Shown: positions 1 to 11,282, numbered from the stretch's first letter. The stretch is DNA of 64,000 bases from Cricetomys ansorgei (GCA_026225945.1 JAMJFZ010000362.1:34260-98259), one strand, 5' to 3'. Numbers and translations are program-made. Notes: a model not told the origin generated them from the letters alone.

Positions 1-117
1 CATAACAGTTGCAAAATTACAGTTATGAAGTAGCAACAAAAACACTTTTATGGTTGGGGTCACAACATGAGGAACTGTAACAAAAGGTCAAAGTATAATG
101 AAGGTTGAGAACCACTG
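1..117 (+). mobile_element. URR1-type hAT DNA transposon, 3' part
   Basis: The segment ends in the terminal inverted repeat GGTTGAGAACCACTG and matches the right half of the better copy at 33417-33598 over the shared 'acagttatgaagtarcaacaaaa' core. Its left half lies outside the window. It sits in WDR36 intron 3. The family name rests on memory of rodent non-autonomous hAT-Charlie elements. Confidence 0.75.
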
Positions 118-129
118 CAGTAACTCTAA

Positions 130-270
130 TCTTTGCCTTAGTATTTTGGCCCACAAAGTGGTCAGTTTCCCCACAGCTGATGTCTCCCTGTGTCTAATTT
201 GTTACCCTAACCCTGAATATACAATGAATACAGTTCTTTAATTAAATTTTCTTCATCTGCACACCCATTC
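130..270. repeat. Copy A of a diverged direct repeat in WDR36 introns
   Basis: This stretch (CTTTGCCTTAGT ... ATGTCTCCCTG ... TTCATCTGCACAC) reads in parallel with 1491-1638, with small indels and roughly one in five bases changed. Both copies run into CA-repeats. It may be a local duplication or two insertions of one dispersed element; I do not recognise the family. Confidence 0.6.
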
Positions 271-283
271 AGGTGCGCATATG

Positions 284-301
284 CACACACGCAAGTGTGC
301 G

Positions 302-338
<37 letters not shown>
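284..338. repeat. (CA)n/(GC)n microsatellite
   Basis: A purine-pyrimidine alternating tract runs from a GTGCGCGCGCGCGC block into about 20 CA units. Such tracts can adopt Z-DNA. It lies in WDR36 intron 3. Confidence 0.95.
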
Positions 339-409
339 CATCTTCTCTTCCTTTAGTAACTGACATATATAGAAAAATAATGCAATTTTAAATAATTCAT
401 AATACAAAC

Positions 410-510
410 CTCTTTATTACGGGCAAATGCAGAGAAAACATTCCCATATGCAGCAAAGACTAGCCTCCCATCAGCTGCCATGCAACAGATATCCTGTGGA
501 ACAGAGTTAC
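410..510 (-). CDS. WDR36: WDR36 coding exon 3
   Basis: On the minus strand the 101-nt exon follows a ...TTTTTTTCGTAG acceptor and ends at GAG|GTTTGT. It begins with two bases that complete the Ser codon split with exon 2, then reads N-S-V-P-Q-D-I-C-C-M-A-A-D-G-R-L-V-F-A-A-Y and on to F-A-R-N-K-E, the well-conserved start of the first WD40 propeller of WDR36. It ends on a complete codon (codon 97 when counted from the ATG at 4540). No stop or frameshift is present. The next exon lies beyond the left edge. Confidence 0.97.
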
Positions 511-3500
511 CTACGAAAAAAATATAAAAGAAATATGGGTTGTTAAGACAGTGGAATGACTCGTAGTCTTAAATATACATAAAATATTCTCATGACTACA
601 ACCAAAAATATATATTTAAATAAAAATGAGAGTCAGGGTATAAAATTTAACCTCAATATCATAAATGTGTAGGGCATGCAGATGTAACGGAATTCTAAAG
701 AAAGAAAAAGCTTTTTGAGAAGTTAGAAAAAAACAGCACTTAATAATAATCAAGATTGTGGCAGATGGACATCTGGTAGCTATCACTATGAACATCTTAA
801 ACAATGTACAGTTTATTACTAACTCCAAGAAAAATTTAAAAGTAAACTGTAACTTGGACTAAGCCTGAGAAAATCTATATGGTATTCTATATGCTGACCC
901 CTAAAATAATTACTTACAATATGGTTTCTATGCAGCCTTTTCCAAAGTAAATATGCCTATTACCCCCAGCCACTATCAGCTGATACAACTTCCTAAGTCA
1001 TCTTTCACTTATATGATCACCCTGCCCGTTCTTCCTCATTCCTCTCTTGGGGCTAGAGTTTAGTAGACAGAAGACAGTTTTAAGTATTTTTTCATCCTGC
1101 TTGTTCCATTTTGGGATTTAGATTCCACAACAGTAATTTTCTAGGACTACCAATTCACTTGCTTACTCAAGTTTATTCTCTTTTACTTATTTACTTAAGA
1201 CAAAACAAAACACATGGCTTATCAGATATATACAAGGAATTCCTTAAGTCTTCCATCTCATAAGGACTGTATTTGAAGGTAAAACCAATCTCTCTTAGCT
1301 GCCAAACCCTTTAGTCTATTAAACAGCTTTCAGAAAAGTAAATATACTTCTCATTGAAAACAACAAACGGAGACGCTTTTTTTTTTTTTTTTAATAGCAG
1401 AAGGAATAAACACAGTAGTTGGTTCAACATAACTAAATCCCTCGCTCCTCCAAGGCTTTAGTCTCCACCAGGATCCAACAGCACTATATTCTCTGCCTTG
1501 GTCCTACGGCCCAAGTAGTGCTCAGTTCCCTCACAGTTGATAGTCTCTGATGTCTCCCTGCCTCCAATTTATTCCCTTAGTCCTGAACATACAGTGAATA
1601 CGGTTCTTTCATTAAAGTTTCATCATCTGCACACACACACACACACTCACACACATTCCAAATCTCATGCCAATAAATGATCCAGGCAAGTACCATGGAA
1701 GTGCTAAAAGAGGAACTCTGAAGAACAAAGGGACAATCAGTCTCTAAGTACATATTACCAAAAAATTAGTCACCACGAAGGGGAAAGGCAACTTTAAGAA
1801 GGAGCATCCTCACGGACCTTTACCAAATCATCAAAGGCATCACTGACAGAAATAAGGGTACCTCAACAGCATGTGTCTCTGACACAACACCAAGAATTCA
1901 CCATCATTTCATTCATTGTTATTTCTGACAAAGTGCCTGATCCAGAAAACTTAATTGAAAAGTATTAAAACAATAGCAACAACACAAAACAAAGAAACCA
2001 ACCAGTACTCTTCATAAGTACTGGTTCTCATCTGGAAATGTATATTATTTGCTTGTGCAAGGAAGGTCCTAGGGATCTGATTTCCAGCACAGAAAATAAG
2101 AACCAGCCATTTTTTAAAAAGCCATGTATATCATAAAAACAAAGTTCTGATGAACTACAACTAAGTGACAGGACAACTAACAATAAAACATGTTTTCTAT
2201 CCTGCCATTTACATTTATGACAAAATAAAAATATAGCAAACAAATTCAGAAGTACACTTACTTACTGCAACCAGACTAAGTTTCTGAACCTGTTTTTTAA
2301 AAAAAGAAAAAAAAACAATTAAACACATTTTCATTAACCAAAAAAAAATTACAATATCTAAGACTTAAACATTAAGCTAGTACCTCCTACATAAAATTGT
2401 TACACTGTCCTTTTGAAGAAAGATACTCACTGATCCTAATTTTCATTATTAGAAATGTTTGTATTTTCACCTGTTGTGCAAGGGGTGATGAGAAGAGAAA
2501 GACAATGTCTATAAAGGGCCAAGAGAAAATATTTTAGGCTTTGTGGGTCACACAGATTTTGATTGCTGCATGACAGCAAATACACAAAGAAATGTGCATT
2601 GGAGGATTCCAATAATCTAATTTTTACATAGTTTTCATGTCATAAATTTTTTACCTTCCTCTAACTTTTATAAAAATATAAAAGCTACTCATAACTCCTG
2701 GATCAACCAAAAACAGTGGGCATGACTAGTTTTATGTAACTCACTGATCTTAGTATGTGGGTAGTAATCCAGCTGTTGACATCTGGAATGTAACTTAACT
2801 TTAAAAACTTTTTATTTTACATTTGTGCTCCCAATTCAACTCTTTTGGGAAATAAAAGGGAGGAGGGGGATTAAAATGCATATGCACATTATGGGATCAT
2901 TCAATGAGATTTTGAGTAAACACTGTAAAAACAGAATGGAGCCAATTATACAGTAAGCATTCAATAAATATTAGTGATCCAAAATATGTCCTATCCAAAA
3001 TCTGTCTAATTTTCTTGCACAATAAGTTAATCTCTACAAAGTATGACCACGTAATAAAAGTGATGGGTAGAGGAGAGATAAATGGTAGAACAAGTTAGCT
3101 TACAAATGTCTTGGGCCTAACACTGACTTGAACACAGAAGGTTCACATTTTTATTCTCAAGTTATTTCCAGCTTTAGACATTGCACTAGAGTAGCACAAT
3201 CTTCAGATATATCATGCTGTCATGGTCAGAGTAAATGTAAAAATGCACCCCAAGTTAGAATAAAAAGAGACCTTCTCTGATCTTTTTACTAGCAAACTTC
3301 AATACACAGATAAGCAAAAGAAGAAGTTTTTATAAAATTTCTCAGTGTGTTATTTTTCTAACCACAGGTTTTGTTTGGAAGCAGAGTATAGGGGAAAGTA
3401 TGTTTATGTGTAACAGAGTATCAAGACAGCACTAGACCAAAGACAGTTTCAAGAACTTTTATCTGCGAAACAGTAAAGTTATACTTCAGCTAGGAAACTT

Positions 3501-4540
3501 CAGCTAAAGCCAAAGTTGGGAAACAAGAAAGCATCAACACATGCTTCCACAGGCTGAATAACCTCATTATAACCCACTCTTCTCAACATTACTAAACCAA
3601 GCTTTCAGAAACCCTACTCTTCAGCCACACCTACTCTGACATTAATTTATCTGCCTCCCAACCTCTAGCCGTCCTGATTAAAAACTTACATCCTTTTGCA
3701 TAAAATAACAGAAAATGATTTCAAGACTGATAGGTTATTAAAAGTTAAACATCTCACTCTGAAGAAGGGCCTTGGCAAGTAACTTAATTTTTGTAAGACT
3801 CCCTTCCAAGTTTACTCAAGGTTGCTACCAGATAATGAAACCAGCCTTGAGCGTCTAACAGTTTAAGACTTGCACTACAAAGTTCAAAAGCGAAGGGAAA
3901 CTGGAAAGCTATCAAACGTGAAGGGTTCCCTAAATCTTTATCTCGCTGTCTCTATTTCGTTCATTGTGTTTTACTCTGAATTCCGGACCAAGTTTTTGTG
4001 GCCAGATATACAATAAAATGCCTAAGAAGTCGTCTTCTTGTGGGAAAAAAAAAAATGAGTGAGGAATAGGGTCTTCTTTCCTGATTTGTTTACATCCTTA
4101 GGGGTATGTACGTAAACAGATAGGCTGCCAGACAACTGAGATGCTCTCCAGCAGCTTTCCCCTGGGCCAGAAGATTCCTCCGAAACTCGACCCCAAGTTA
4201 ACTGCCAGGGCACAAGGATAACAAGAGCACCGCACAACAAGGGGGTGGGGGTGGGGGGTGGGGGTGTTATGTAATACGGGGTGGCAAAAAGGGAAACCCT
4301 AGGTTAAGTGGGAGGCGAAAGTGGGACTACACCGGGGCAGTTCTGGTTCCCGGGAAGCGGGTGGAGGAAATCACTCACGTCATACGTGTGGAAGCTCTTG
4401 CCCACGCAAGTCGTCACGTAGAAGCGGCGCTTGAGCGCGCTGTACCGCACCACGTGTGGAATGTCATTGCTGAACAGCCCCAAGGCCCGGAACCCCGCGA
4501 AGAGCACGCTGGCCGTGCGGCCTTCCACGGTGCTCTCCAT
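410..4540 (-). CDS. WDR36: WDR36, 5' part of gene (three coding exons, gene runs off the left edge)
   Basis: WDR36 (orthologue of yeast Utp21) is a nucleolar protein of about 900-950 residues with two WD40 propellers. It works in the small-subunit processome, in early cleavage of pre-rRNA towards 18S rRNA; human variants have been linked to open-angle glaucoma. The window holds the first 97 codons in three exons: 4379-4540 (54 codons), 2262-2289 (28 nt) and 410-510 (101 nt). All splice sites are canonical GT/AG and the joins are exactly in phase. The translated exons are nearly identical to mouse and human WDR36 as I remember them (for example FRALGLFSNDIPHVVR and VGKSFHTYD). The rest of the protein lies to the left of base 1. 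Introns 1 (about 2.1 kb) and 2 (about 1.75 kb) carry old repeats only. TSLP lies upstream on the same strand, as in human. The gene looks intact in this window. Confidence 0.97.
1377..1392. repeat. poly(T) tract in WDR36 intron 2
   Basis: A run of about 16 T on the plus strand, with no clear SINE attached. Confidence 0.8.
1491..1638. repeat. Copy B of a diverged direct repeat in WDR36 introns
   Basis: Parallel to 130-270: CTCTGCCTTGGT ... GATGTCTCCCTG ... ACAGTGAATACGGTTCTTT ... TTCATCTGCACAC. It runs into a (CA)n tract at 1629-1655. Confidence 0.6.
1629..1655. repeat. (CA)n microsatellite
   Basis: About a dozen CA units, interrupted once by CT. Confidence 0.9.
2262..2289 (-). CDS. WDR36: WDR36 coding exon 2 (28-nt micro-exon)
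   Basis: On the minus strand: acceptor ...TTTTTTAAAAAACAG, then GTT CAG AAA CTT AGT CTG GTT GCA GTA A, then donor GTAAGT. It encodes V-Q-K-L-S-L-V-A-V plus the first base of Ser. That base pairs with the GT that opens exon 3 to give the V-S-N-S-V-P sequence of WDR36. It is too short for ORF prediction and is found only by phase and homology. Confidence 0.95.
2508..2727 (+). mobile_element. MER5A-type hAT-Charlie DNA transposon
   Basis: Diagnostic MER5A phrases are visible: ATAAAGGGCCAAGAGAAAAT, TTTTAGGCTTTGTGGGTCA, 'ttccaataatctaatttttaca' and a degraded AAACAGTGGGC near the end. It is an old mammalian element lying in WDR36 intron 1. Confidence 0.8.
4240..4266 (+). repeat. G-rich tract in WDR36 intron 1
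   Basis: Five runs of four to six G separated by single T lie about 110 bp downstream of the exon 1 donor in gene orientation. The G-rich strand is the template strand of WDR36. The pattern fits a G-quadruplex. Confidence 0.8.
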
Positions 4541-4690
4541 CTCCGCCTCGGCCAGGAATCCGCTCAGCTCGCGGCCGGATGGAAAGCGCTCACCGGGAGC
4601 TCCAGCATGCCTCGTGGAGGAACCCGTGCCGGAGTAGTGCTTCCGGGATCCGGTGCCAATTGAGCGAGCACGGACTGCCTTCGGTGTAAC
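4360..4690. promoter_or_regulatory. WDR36: CpG-rich promoter of WDR36
   Basis: This is by far the CpG-densest stretch in the window. It covers exon 1 and its upstream side. In gene orientation it carries an ETS-type CCGGAAG (plus-strand 4640-4646) and an inverted CCAAT box (ATTGG; plus 4656-4660), with no TATA box. That is the usual layout of a housekeeping, nucleolar-protein promoter. The transcription start is probably near 4570-4640, which cannot be fixed by eye. Confidence 0.8.
4379..4540 (-). CDS. WDR36: WDR36 coding exon 1
   Basis: 54 codons run from ATG (4540-4538) to Asp (GAC, 4379-4381), followed by the donor GTGAGT. The peptide starts MESTVEGRTASVLFAGF and ends C-V-G-K-S-F-H-T-Y-D. 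The ATG matches the mouse start. The longer human N-terminal extension would need a start further upstream, and I do not see a convincing one. The exon is uninterrupted. Confidence 0.96.
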
Positions 4691-4959
4691 ACAAAATTAG
4701 TTCCCCTGGGAGCCCGCAGGAGAGGTGGCACTTTGGTTCCGCAAGTCGCATTTTCTTGGCTATTTTGTAGCGTTGGTTTCCTATCGGTAGAAGGAAATCA
4801 CTTCCATGTGTGTTGCTGGAGTGGCAGCTACAAGCGAAGTAAAATACCCGGTAGCGTAGAAAGGACTTTAATGGCTTAAGTGGAAAAGGATAAAACTGGG
4901 ATTTGAAAAGGTGTAAAAACAAGAGACCAGGGGATATTTCTGAAGAAATTCAAATTAAT

Positions 4960-5097
4960 GGCGGGCGTGGTAGTGGAAACCTTTAATCCCAGCTCAAGGA
5001 GGCAGAGACCGGAGGATCTTCTGAGTTGGAGCCCAGCCTGGGCTACACAGTGCCCAAGTTCTACAACGGCTTGAACTAAATAGAGAGACCTGATTGG
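4960..5097 (+). mobile_element. B1 SINE
   Basis: Starts with GGCGGGCGTGGTAGTGG and runs through 'aatcccagctcaaggaggcagag' and 'cagcctgggctacacag'. It is an old, diverged copy. Confidence 0.85.
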
Positions 5098-5219
5098 AAA
5101 AACACTATGATGTGTAAGAATTTGCCTCAGGGTAATTGGGCATGGGACTAGGTTCTGTTGAAATAAGTGATCATTGTTGAAGCTATGAAATAATGTGAGA
5201 ATTCATTGTATTTGCCTTT

Positions 5220-5318
5220 GTGGTGGCCCTACTTTTAATTTCTGCATTCAGGAGGCAGAGGCAGGCAGATCTCTGTGATTTCAAGGCCAGCTTGGCCTAC
5301 ATAGTCCAGACCAACCAT
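5220..5318 (+). mobile_element. B1 SINE fragment
   Basis: Left and middle part of a B1 (GGAGGCAGAGGCAGGCAGAT and 'ccagcttggcctacatag'). Confidence 0.8.
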
Positions 5319-5479
5319 GATCTGTCCAGTGGGGTCCCCCTCTCCTTTCTCTGTCATTATTCCTTTCCCTCATTTTCTCTCTCCCTTCATCTCTATCTTT
5401 ATCTGTCTCTATCATCTGTACATCTATATGTGCTTTGGTATAAGACTAAAATTTCCCACTCCCACCCCCACCCCCACCA

Positions 5480-5645
5480 TCTGGCAGCATGTAGAGAGGT
5501 CCTTGAGGGCAAGCCTGAGTTTGATCCCAGACCCCACATATGGTGGAAGAAGAGAACACACTCCAGGAAATTTTCTTCTGACCTACACACACACACACAC
5601 ACACACACTAGCATATGTGCCTACACACACATATATAATAAATTT
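5480..5645 (+). mobile_element. RSINE1-type SINE fragment with CA-rich tail
   Basis: The segment reads like 'gatcccagaccccacatatggtggaagaagagaac...cttctgacct' and then enters (CA)n at 5585-5608. This is the usual tail of this B2/B4-related family. A C-rich (CCCCCA)n patch sits just before it at 5456-5476. Confidence 0.7.
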
Positions 5646-5675
5646 CAAAACTTCAAACTATTGAAACATAACTTC

Positions 5676-5999
5676 TAGGGCTAGCGGGATGTCTCAGTTG
5701 GTAAAATGCCTGCATGCACAGAGTGCCTGAACTCAGTTGCCCAGAACCCAGTAAATCCAAGGCTGACTTCACTCTCACATAGATCCAGCACTGGGGTTGG
5801 AGGAGGGAACAGAGGGATACCTGAAGTTCGTTGACCAGTCAGCCTAGTTGGAATCATGAGCTTAAGATTCAGCAAGAGACCCTGCCTCAAAAATAAATAA
5901 GTGGATAGCAATGGAGGAAAGACACAAAACTTTAATCTTGAGTCTTCACGATTATTCACATTTCCTCTTGGTCCTACACTAACAAGAGTACACAACATG
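5676..5999 (+). mobile_element. B4-type composite SINE
   Basis: A tRNA-like head (GGCTAGCGGGATGTCTCAGT) is followed by a B1-like part ('ccagcactggggttggagg', 'agcaagagaccctgcctcaaaaataaataa'), the order found in rodent B4 elements. Confidence 0.7.
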
Positions 6000-6039
6000 C
6001 ACAGGTCAACAACAATACCACATTTACACAGGCCAATAT

Positions 6040-6081
6040 TTTTCTTTCTTTCTTTCTTTCTTTCTTTTTTTTTTTTTTACA
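6040..6081. repeat. (TTTC)n and poly(T) tract
   Basis: Eight or so TTTC units run into a T run. Confidence 0.9.
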
Positions 6082-7189
6082 GAGTTTGTTTAGACCATAA
6101 AGATTAGAATACAGATGGTTTACTTTTTAAGTGTCTGAATTATTACTGAGGAAATTGAGGTACCCCCTCAGGGTTCTTTAGTCAACCAAAAAAAAAAAAA
6201 AACCTTAAAAAAATGTATTCAGAAAAAAGTCTGAGGACAATGTTAACAGAATTTAAAAGGGAAACAAGGTAGGCAAGCTGTAAAATTGCTGAAGCTGCTC
6301 TGAGGAAGAAGATGGATAAGAGAAAGAGAAAACCATGCATTTGCAAGTAGACACTGGGCAAGGGCTTCAGAGAAAGAGGGAGGAAGCACAGAGTCTAGGA
6401 AAGCATGCCTAGACTTTGGTAAGTATCTGAAAGAGAAAAAAAGAGACAGAAATAAAAGAAGGGGAAAGTTACACTTTTCTGAGTAATTCAGCAAATTGGG
6501 CAGGCTTTAGCAGAGCTGCAGCTCAGGCCCCATAAGTGGCTGCTGAAAGGGCAGGAATTGTATCAAGGAAAAGTACATTATCTCACTAAGGGAGTAATTA
6601 TTCCTCCCATCTCTTTGGCTGAGTTTTAGATGAATCAGCCTTCCTGAAGGGCAATTTCTTGTCCAGATGATAGACAAAAAAATCTTACATTTTTTGAAGT
6701 TTGGAACATTAGGTCTCCACTCACATCCAGAGGTAGATCAGAAAGAATAGATTTCCCTTCATGGGTCTCTACAGAGTGTTGATCAAGGCAATTGTAAGAC
6801 TGCTCCTCTGAAGAGGTAACCCCAAGCATCATGAAGGGCTGCAACTGAGTTATATTTACAACCTATTTCCACCATGAAAATACAGAGATTTAGTTCCAAA
6901 GTTGTTCACTAGAAGGGATCAGTGTATGGACTGGCATTTAGTCACATACTCATGTGTTGCCTCCAGGCAAGGTCCTCAAGGTAGGAGATGATAAGGAGTC
7001 AGAGCTCCCTGTGGCATTCTAGCTGGGGAACCAAGGGCATCTTGCTTTGGGGGTCCCTGTCTAAGCTGGCTTTCCAGTTTCTTTTCCCCTGTTCTCATCA
7101 GAGTTATCAGAAATATGTACAAACTGCGTAGGACATGCAGTTTTTTATTACTAGAAAATGTCACATGCTATCATACCCACTCCCTCATT

Positions 7190-7760
7190 TCCCTCCTCCA
7201 CCCTCTCCCAGGATCTCTCCAACACATGCCCCTCCCAACTTCATTCTCTTGATTCCTTAATAACACGCTAAGACCAGTTAGTGCTGCCCATGTGCACATG
7301 GTTAGGGGGCCATCTACTGGAGCGTGGGAAACACACTAGTGGACATGTCCTCAGAAAACCATGATCCACACACCAGCTCCCCAGCAACGATCCATTGCCA
7401 ATAGTGTTTCAGTAAGAGATGAGGCTTGGAAATTATCTGCCATGTCTATGTTGGGATCTTGACAGGTTTGATCCTTTGCAGGTTACCACTGGCTGCTGTG
7501 AATCTATAAGTGTAACAGCCATGTGTGTACAGAAGACATTTCACATCACTTATTTCCAGTCCCCTGACTCTTAAATTCTTCCTGCCTCATCTTCTGTAGT
7601 GTTACCTGAGCCTTGGTGAGCGGTGAGGGGTAAGGGGTTGATAAGATGTCACAATTAGGGCTGAGTATTCACAATATATTATTCTTAGCACTTTGACTAG
7701 TGATGTCAACTAGTCTTCTAGTTATGTCAACATTATCTACTCCCCATTGCCAAAACAAAC
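7190..7760 (-). mobile_element. L1 3' UTR fragment (rodent Lx-type), antisense
   Basis: The reverse complement carries recognisable rodent L1 3' UTR phrases, including 'ccaaggctcaggtaacactacagaagatgaggcaggaag'; a pyrimidine-rich end lies at 7180-7250. No coding part is visible. The subfamily is not certain. Confidence 0.65.
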
Positions 7761-7799
7761 AAATACGCAAACAAAAACTCCTCTGACCAAGGCTAAAAG

Positions 7800-8335
7800 C
7801 ACACACACATAACTATAAAAATATGTATGTTTTAAAAAGTTTTCTGTTCAGATCCTGTGTGGCTCCAGACAAAAATCCCAGCACTAAGAAGGATAAGTGG
7901 ACACAAAGTCCCACCCATAACCAAGAAGCTATTTGCAGTGATACCTTCTGGGAAAAGGAAAATTGTGTTTCTACAGTGGAGTGTTACTATGAATATCAAC
8001 CATGCTTCAGGGTAGACCTGTGCCCAGTAGTAGTTGGCCAATACAAAATGGACTCTATGTTTTTTATGCACATACATACACACATACATACGTGCATATC
8101 TATAGTCTTATTGGTTTTCTTTTTTTTTTTTTTTTTTTTTAGTTTGGTTGTCTCTTTTGATTTTCATTCTTTGCTTTTTTGTTGTTGTTTTGAGAGAGAG
8201 CACACAAACAGATAAGTAGGAAGCTGTAGAGGATCTGAGAGGAATTAGGAGAAGAGGAAGGACTATGATCAGAATATATTATATGAAAAAACTCTTTAGA
8301 AGTACACATCCGAAAGCAAATAAATGAAAACAGTT
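7800..8335 (+). mobile_element. L1 3' end (rodent Lx-type)
   Basis: Follows the rodent L1 3' UTR order: 'aagtggacacaaagtcccaccc', 'accaagaagctatttgcagtgataccttctgggaaaaggaaa', 'agtagttggccaatacaaaatggactctatg', poly(T) at 8121-8141 and 'gatcagaatatattatatgaaa' near the end. It is parallel to 41330-41745. The adjacent antisense L1 piece at 7190-7760 makes a head-to-head pair. Confidence 0.75.
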
Positions 8336-10830
8336 TCTAATCAGGTGTAAAAGGATATTATTTTTTATTATAGGAAGTAAAAACTTTTCAATACCTAATT
8401 TTGTGAAATTTTGTGAAAAGGTTTGACAAATTTCCTAGCCAGGATTTTGCAGTGTACAGAGCTGTTTGGCATACATTTTCTTAATATCATCAAAATATGT
8501 CAAGTGTTTAGACCAAAAAATATATTATTATTTCATAAAGGAAACTTATTTATTGAGGTTAAGTGACTTGCTCAAATTTGCAAAATTGTTTAGTGTTGAA
8601 CTCCAGAACAGCACAAAGTTTCAAAAAGGGGAAGAAGGAGAGGTCATGGAAAGAGAGTTGGATGGGAGATCTATGCAATCAGCAGTTATTTTTTTTAAGA
8701 GCATACACTGGTCATATGACAGACTCAAATTCACTAGATAAAGACCCCAAGATTTGCATATCTGACCTAACTTGAGGAGGATTACTTAAGTAATGATAGT
8801 TTAGCAATTTGACTTTAGGAAAGTCTGACAGTCATAGCTATGTTTTTGTTTTTTTTTAATATTATGCTACTTTCCCTGGGAAAATGGAAACAAATGTCTA
8901 TTCTTCCTAGACAGAGCACTGAGAGAGACCAAATAAACACTTCCACCCAAATCTAGCTTGGTGAAGTTATAAATATTTGAAGATTACTTACAAAGGAATG
9001 GATAACCCAAAGGCAATTGTATCACCAAAAGGCCCACCCCAACATGAGTCACAGTTCACAAAATGGGCATCTCTGGAGTTTCCAAATTATAGTAAGCACT
9101 GCCACTGTACCCACTCCCCAGCAATTTGTATTGTTTATATAACTAGAGAAGGGCATTGTGAATCTTGTAACATTTTAATCTTCCTGAGTCTGGTATGTTT
9201 CCTGACAGCTGAATACCGAAATACAGTTTAAAAATCAAAATGGCTGTGGAAAATCTAGGAGTATGGTTGTAGTAGATACATGTATTAGCTGCTGGTCTAT
9301 GTCATTTGAAGTGGGTATTATGGACTAATTGGGAGTGATATAGTTGTAGCAGTTAGCCAGATTTCACTTCTTCCTGCATTACTTGTTATTTTGGATCCAG
9401 TGGTATGTATGACTGTGTGACTGGAGGAGGGAAACTAGATTCTACCCTTGTCCCTTATAGATGCCACTAAAGACACCAGAACCAAGCTCAGATCACAAAG
9501 GAGAAGTATAGTCTATGATACTTTGGCAGAGGTAGTATACTGCTGAGAAATGATAAATTTCAATTTGAGTCAATGAACTATGGCTTCATAATATTCAGGC
9601 AAATGTATGACTACTTCACAGTGTCACTTTTAACTAATATTTTTCTTCTTGAGACAGAATCCCTATGGGTCCTGGTCATAACTCTTAGTCTCCTGCCTCG
9701 ATGCTGGGATTGTAAGCACATGCCACCACTCCACCATGAGCATTTCTAAAGGTTAAACATGACTGTTTCTTAGTATTTTATGTAATAATAATAATAATAA
9801 TTTTTTTGCTATTGACTTTGTCTAAAATGACATTGAGATCCCAGGATATTCTTTAACAATTCCTGCTTACTGGTTTTCATCCCTCATAAAGTCCTGATGT
9901 ATGGACTTTTTCTGAGAAAATGTAAACAGATGTCTAGTGGCCCTAAATAAGGAAATAATGATGGTCCAAATGAATGATTCTAGTATAGTCCAACTTGAAC
10001 AGCCAATGAGTTTAATGAAGTTAATGAAATATGGCTTTGGTTACTTAATGGAACAAGAAAGACTCAAAGGTAGCTGCATCACCATAAATATAACCCTACC
10101 CTACATCAAAAGCTGTATAAAAACTGTGTCCCTGGTCCCTGCAGGATTTGTAAGCAGCTAAACATATTGGCGGGTTTTTATCAGCCGTTTTTGCTACTTA
10201 CCTAACTTTTAAGAGGGACCTGGTGAATCTGATAAGCATTAGAACTTCCTGAGACTTCTGAGTTCTTTATTTCTTGAGTCTTATTGGTCTTCCCTCCAGA
10301 ATGAAGAGGAAATTGCTGCACAATTCCCTCTTACACTAGAATATTGGACCCTGTGTAACCTTGATGGATCACGTAAAACATTCTTGAGTCACTATCTCCC
10401 AGTGAAGTCAACAGTTATGTCATTAGGATTCTTAAGCAGACTTACAGAGCACTCCATTTTATAGCAAAGAACTAAAGGCCTTTTGCCAACCAACTGCCCT
10501 ACCTTGTCAGGTTTATGAATTAACCACCTTGGAAACAGATCCAGCAATCCCAGTTAAGATTTCTGGTGATTACAGCTTTGACATCATAACTGAAGTCGTC
10601 TGAACCAGCACCCAGTTATGTCACTCCTAAAATTTAATCTAAAATTGTATAATCTAATAATGAAGAAAACCTACAGAGCATATGAGTATGACATACTAGC
10701 TATGGAATGTGTACTCTTATCAGTTGGTAGCGAACACTGTAAATTTACAATCTTAAGTAATGAAAAATGTGAAATTTGGAATTAAGCCAGATATTGTTAT
10801 ATTAGTTGTTATTTCAATGGGCTTTTTACT
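8336..10830. other. Intergenic stretch with few recognisable features
   Basis: There is a short MIR-like piece at 8555-8610 ('gaggttaagtgacttgctcaaatttgcaaa'), a B1-related antisense fragment at 9650-9745 and an (AAT)n tract at 9786-9801. The open frames here are under 95 codons, without splice context or any similarity I recognise. Confidence 0.6.
9650..9745 (-). mobile_element. B1 SINE fragment, antisense
   Basis: Reads TTGAGACAGAATCCCTATG ... 'ctcctgcctcgatgctgggattgtaagcacatgccaccac', the reverse complement of a B1 left half. Confidence 0.65.
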
Positions 10831-11010
10831 AGCTGAGCAGTGGTGGCACACGCCTTTAATCCAAGCACTTCGGAGGCAGAGGCAGGCAGATCTCTGAGTT
10901 AGAGGCTAGCCTGAGCTACGGAGAGAGTTCAAGGAGAGCCAAGGCTACACAGAGAAACCCAATCTCAAAACAAACAAACAAAAAAAACCAAAACAAAAAC
11001 AAAAACAAAA
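10831..11010 (+). mobile_element. B1 SINE with A-rich tail
   Basis: Near full length: AGCTGAGCAGTGGTGGCACA, 'aggcagaggcaggcagatctctgagtt', 'ctacacagagaaaccc', then (CAAA)n/(CAAAAA)n. Confidence 0.9.
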
Positions 11011-11128
11011 AACTACATATTTTCTTACATATATAAAATCAGGATAAATGTTATAAGTGGGCTGCAGATAATTTAAATACTGGTTTTATTGATGGATAAT
11101 CTTAGCCTTTAATTCAGACAAGAACCAT

Positions 11129-11279
11129 GTGGTGGTTGGGCACACCTTTAAACCTAGTACCCAGGAGGAAGAGTCAGGCAGATCTCTGTGAGTTCAAGAC
11201 CAGCTGGTCTACAGAATGAGTTCCAGGACAGCCAGAGTTACAACAGAGAAACCCTGTCTAGAAAAAAAAAAAAAAAAGA
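11129..11279 (+). mobile_element. B1 SINE
   Basis: Full-length copy ending in 'agagttacaacagagaaaccctgtctag' and a run of 15 A. The 'gttacaacagagaaa' form is the one found in several B1s of this window. Confidence 0.9.
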
Positions 11280-11282
11280 GAT

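Noticed and set aside
4361..4663. 100-codon plus-strand frame over the WDR36 promoter
   Set aside because: It is the reverse shadow of WDR36 exon 1 in CpG-rich DNA, which has few stop codons in any frame.
4590..4922. 110-codon minus-strand frame upstream of WDR36
   Set aside because: Not in the WDR36 frame at the ATG, no recognisable similarity, and it runs into ordinary intergenic sequence.
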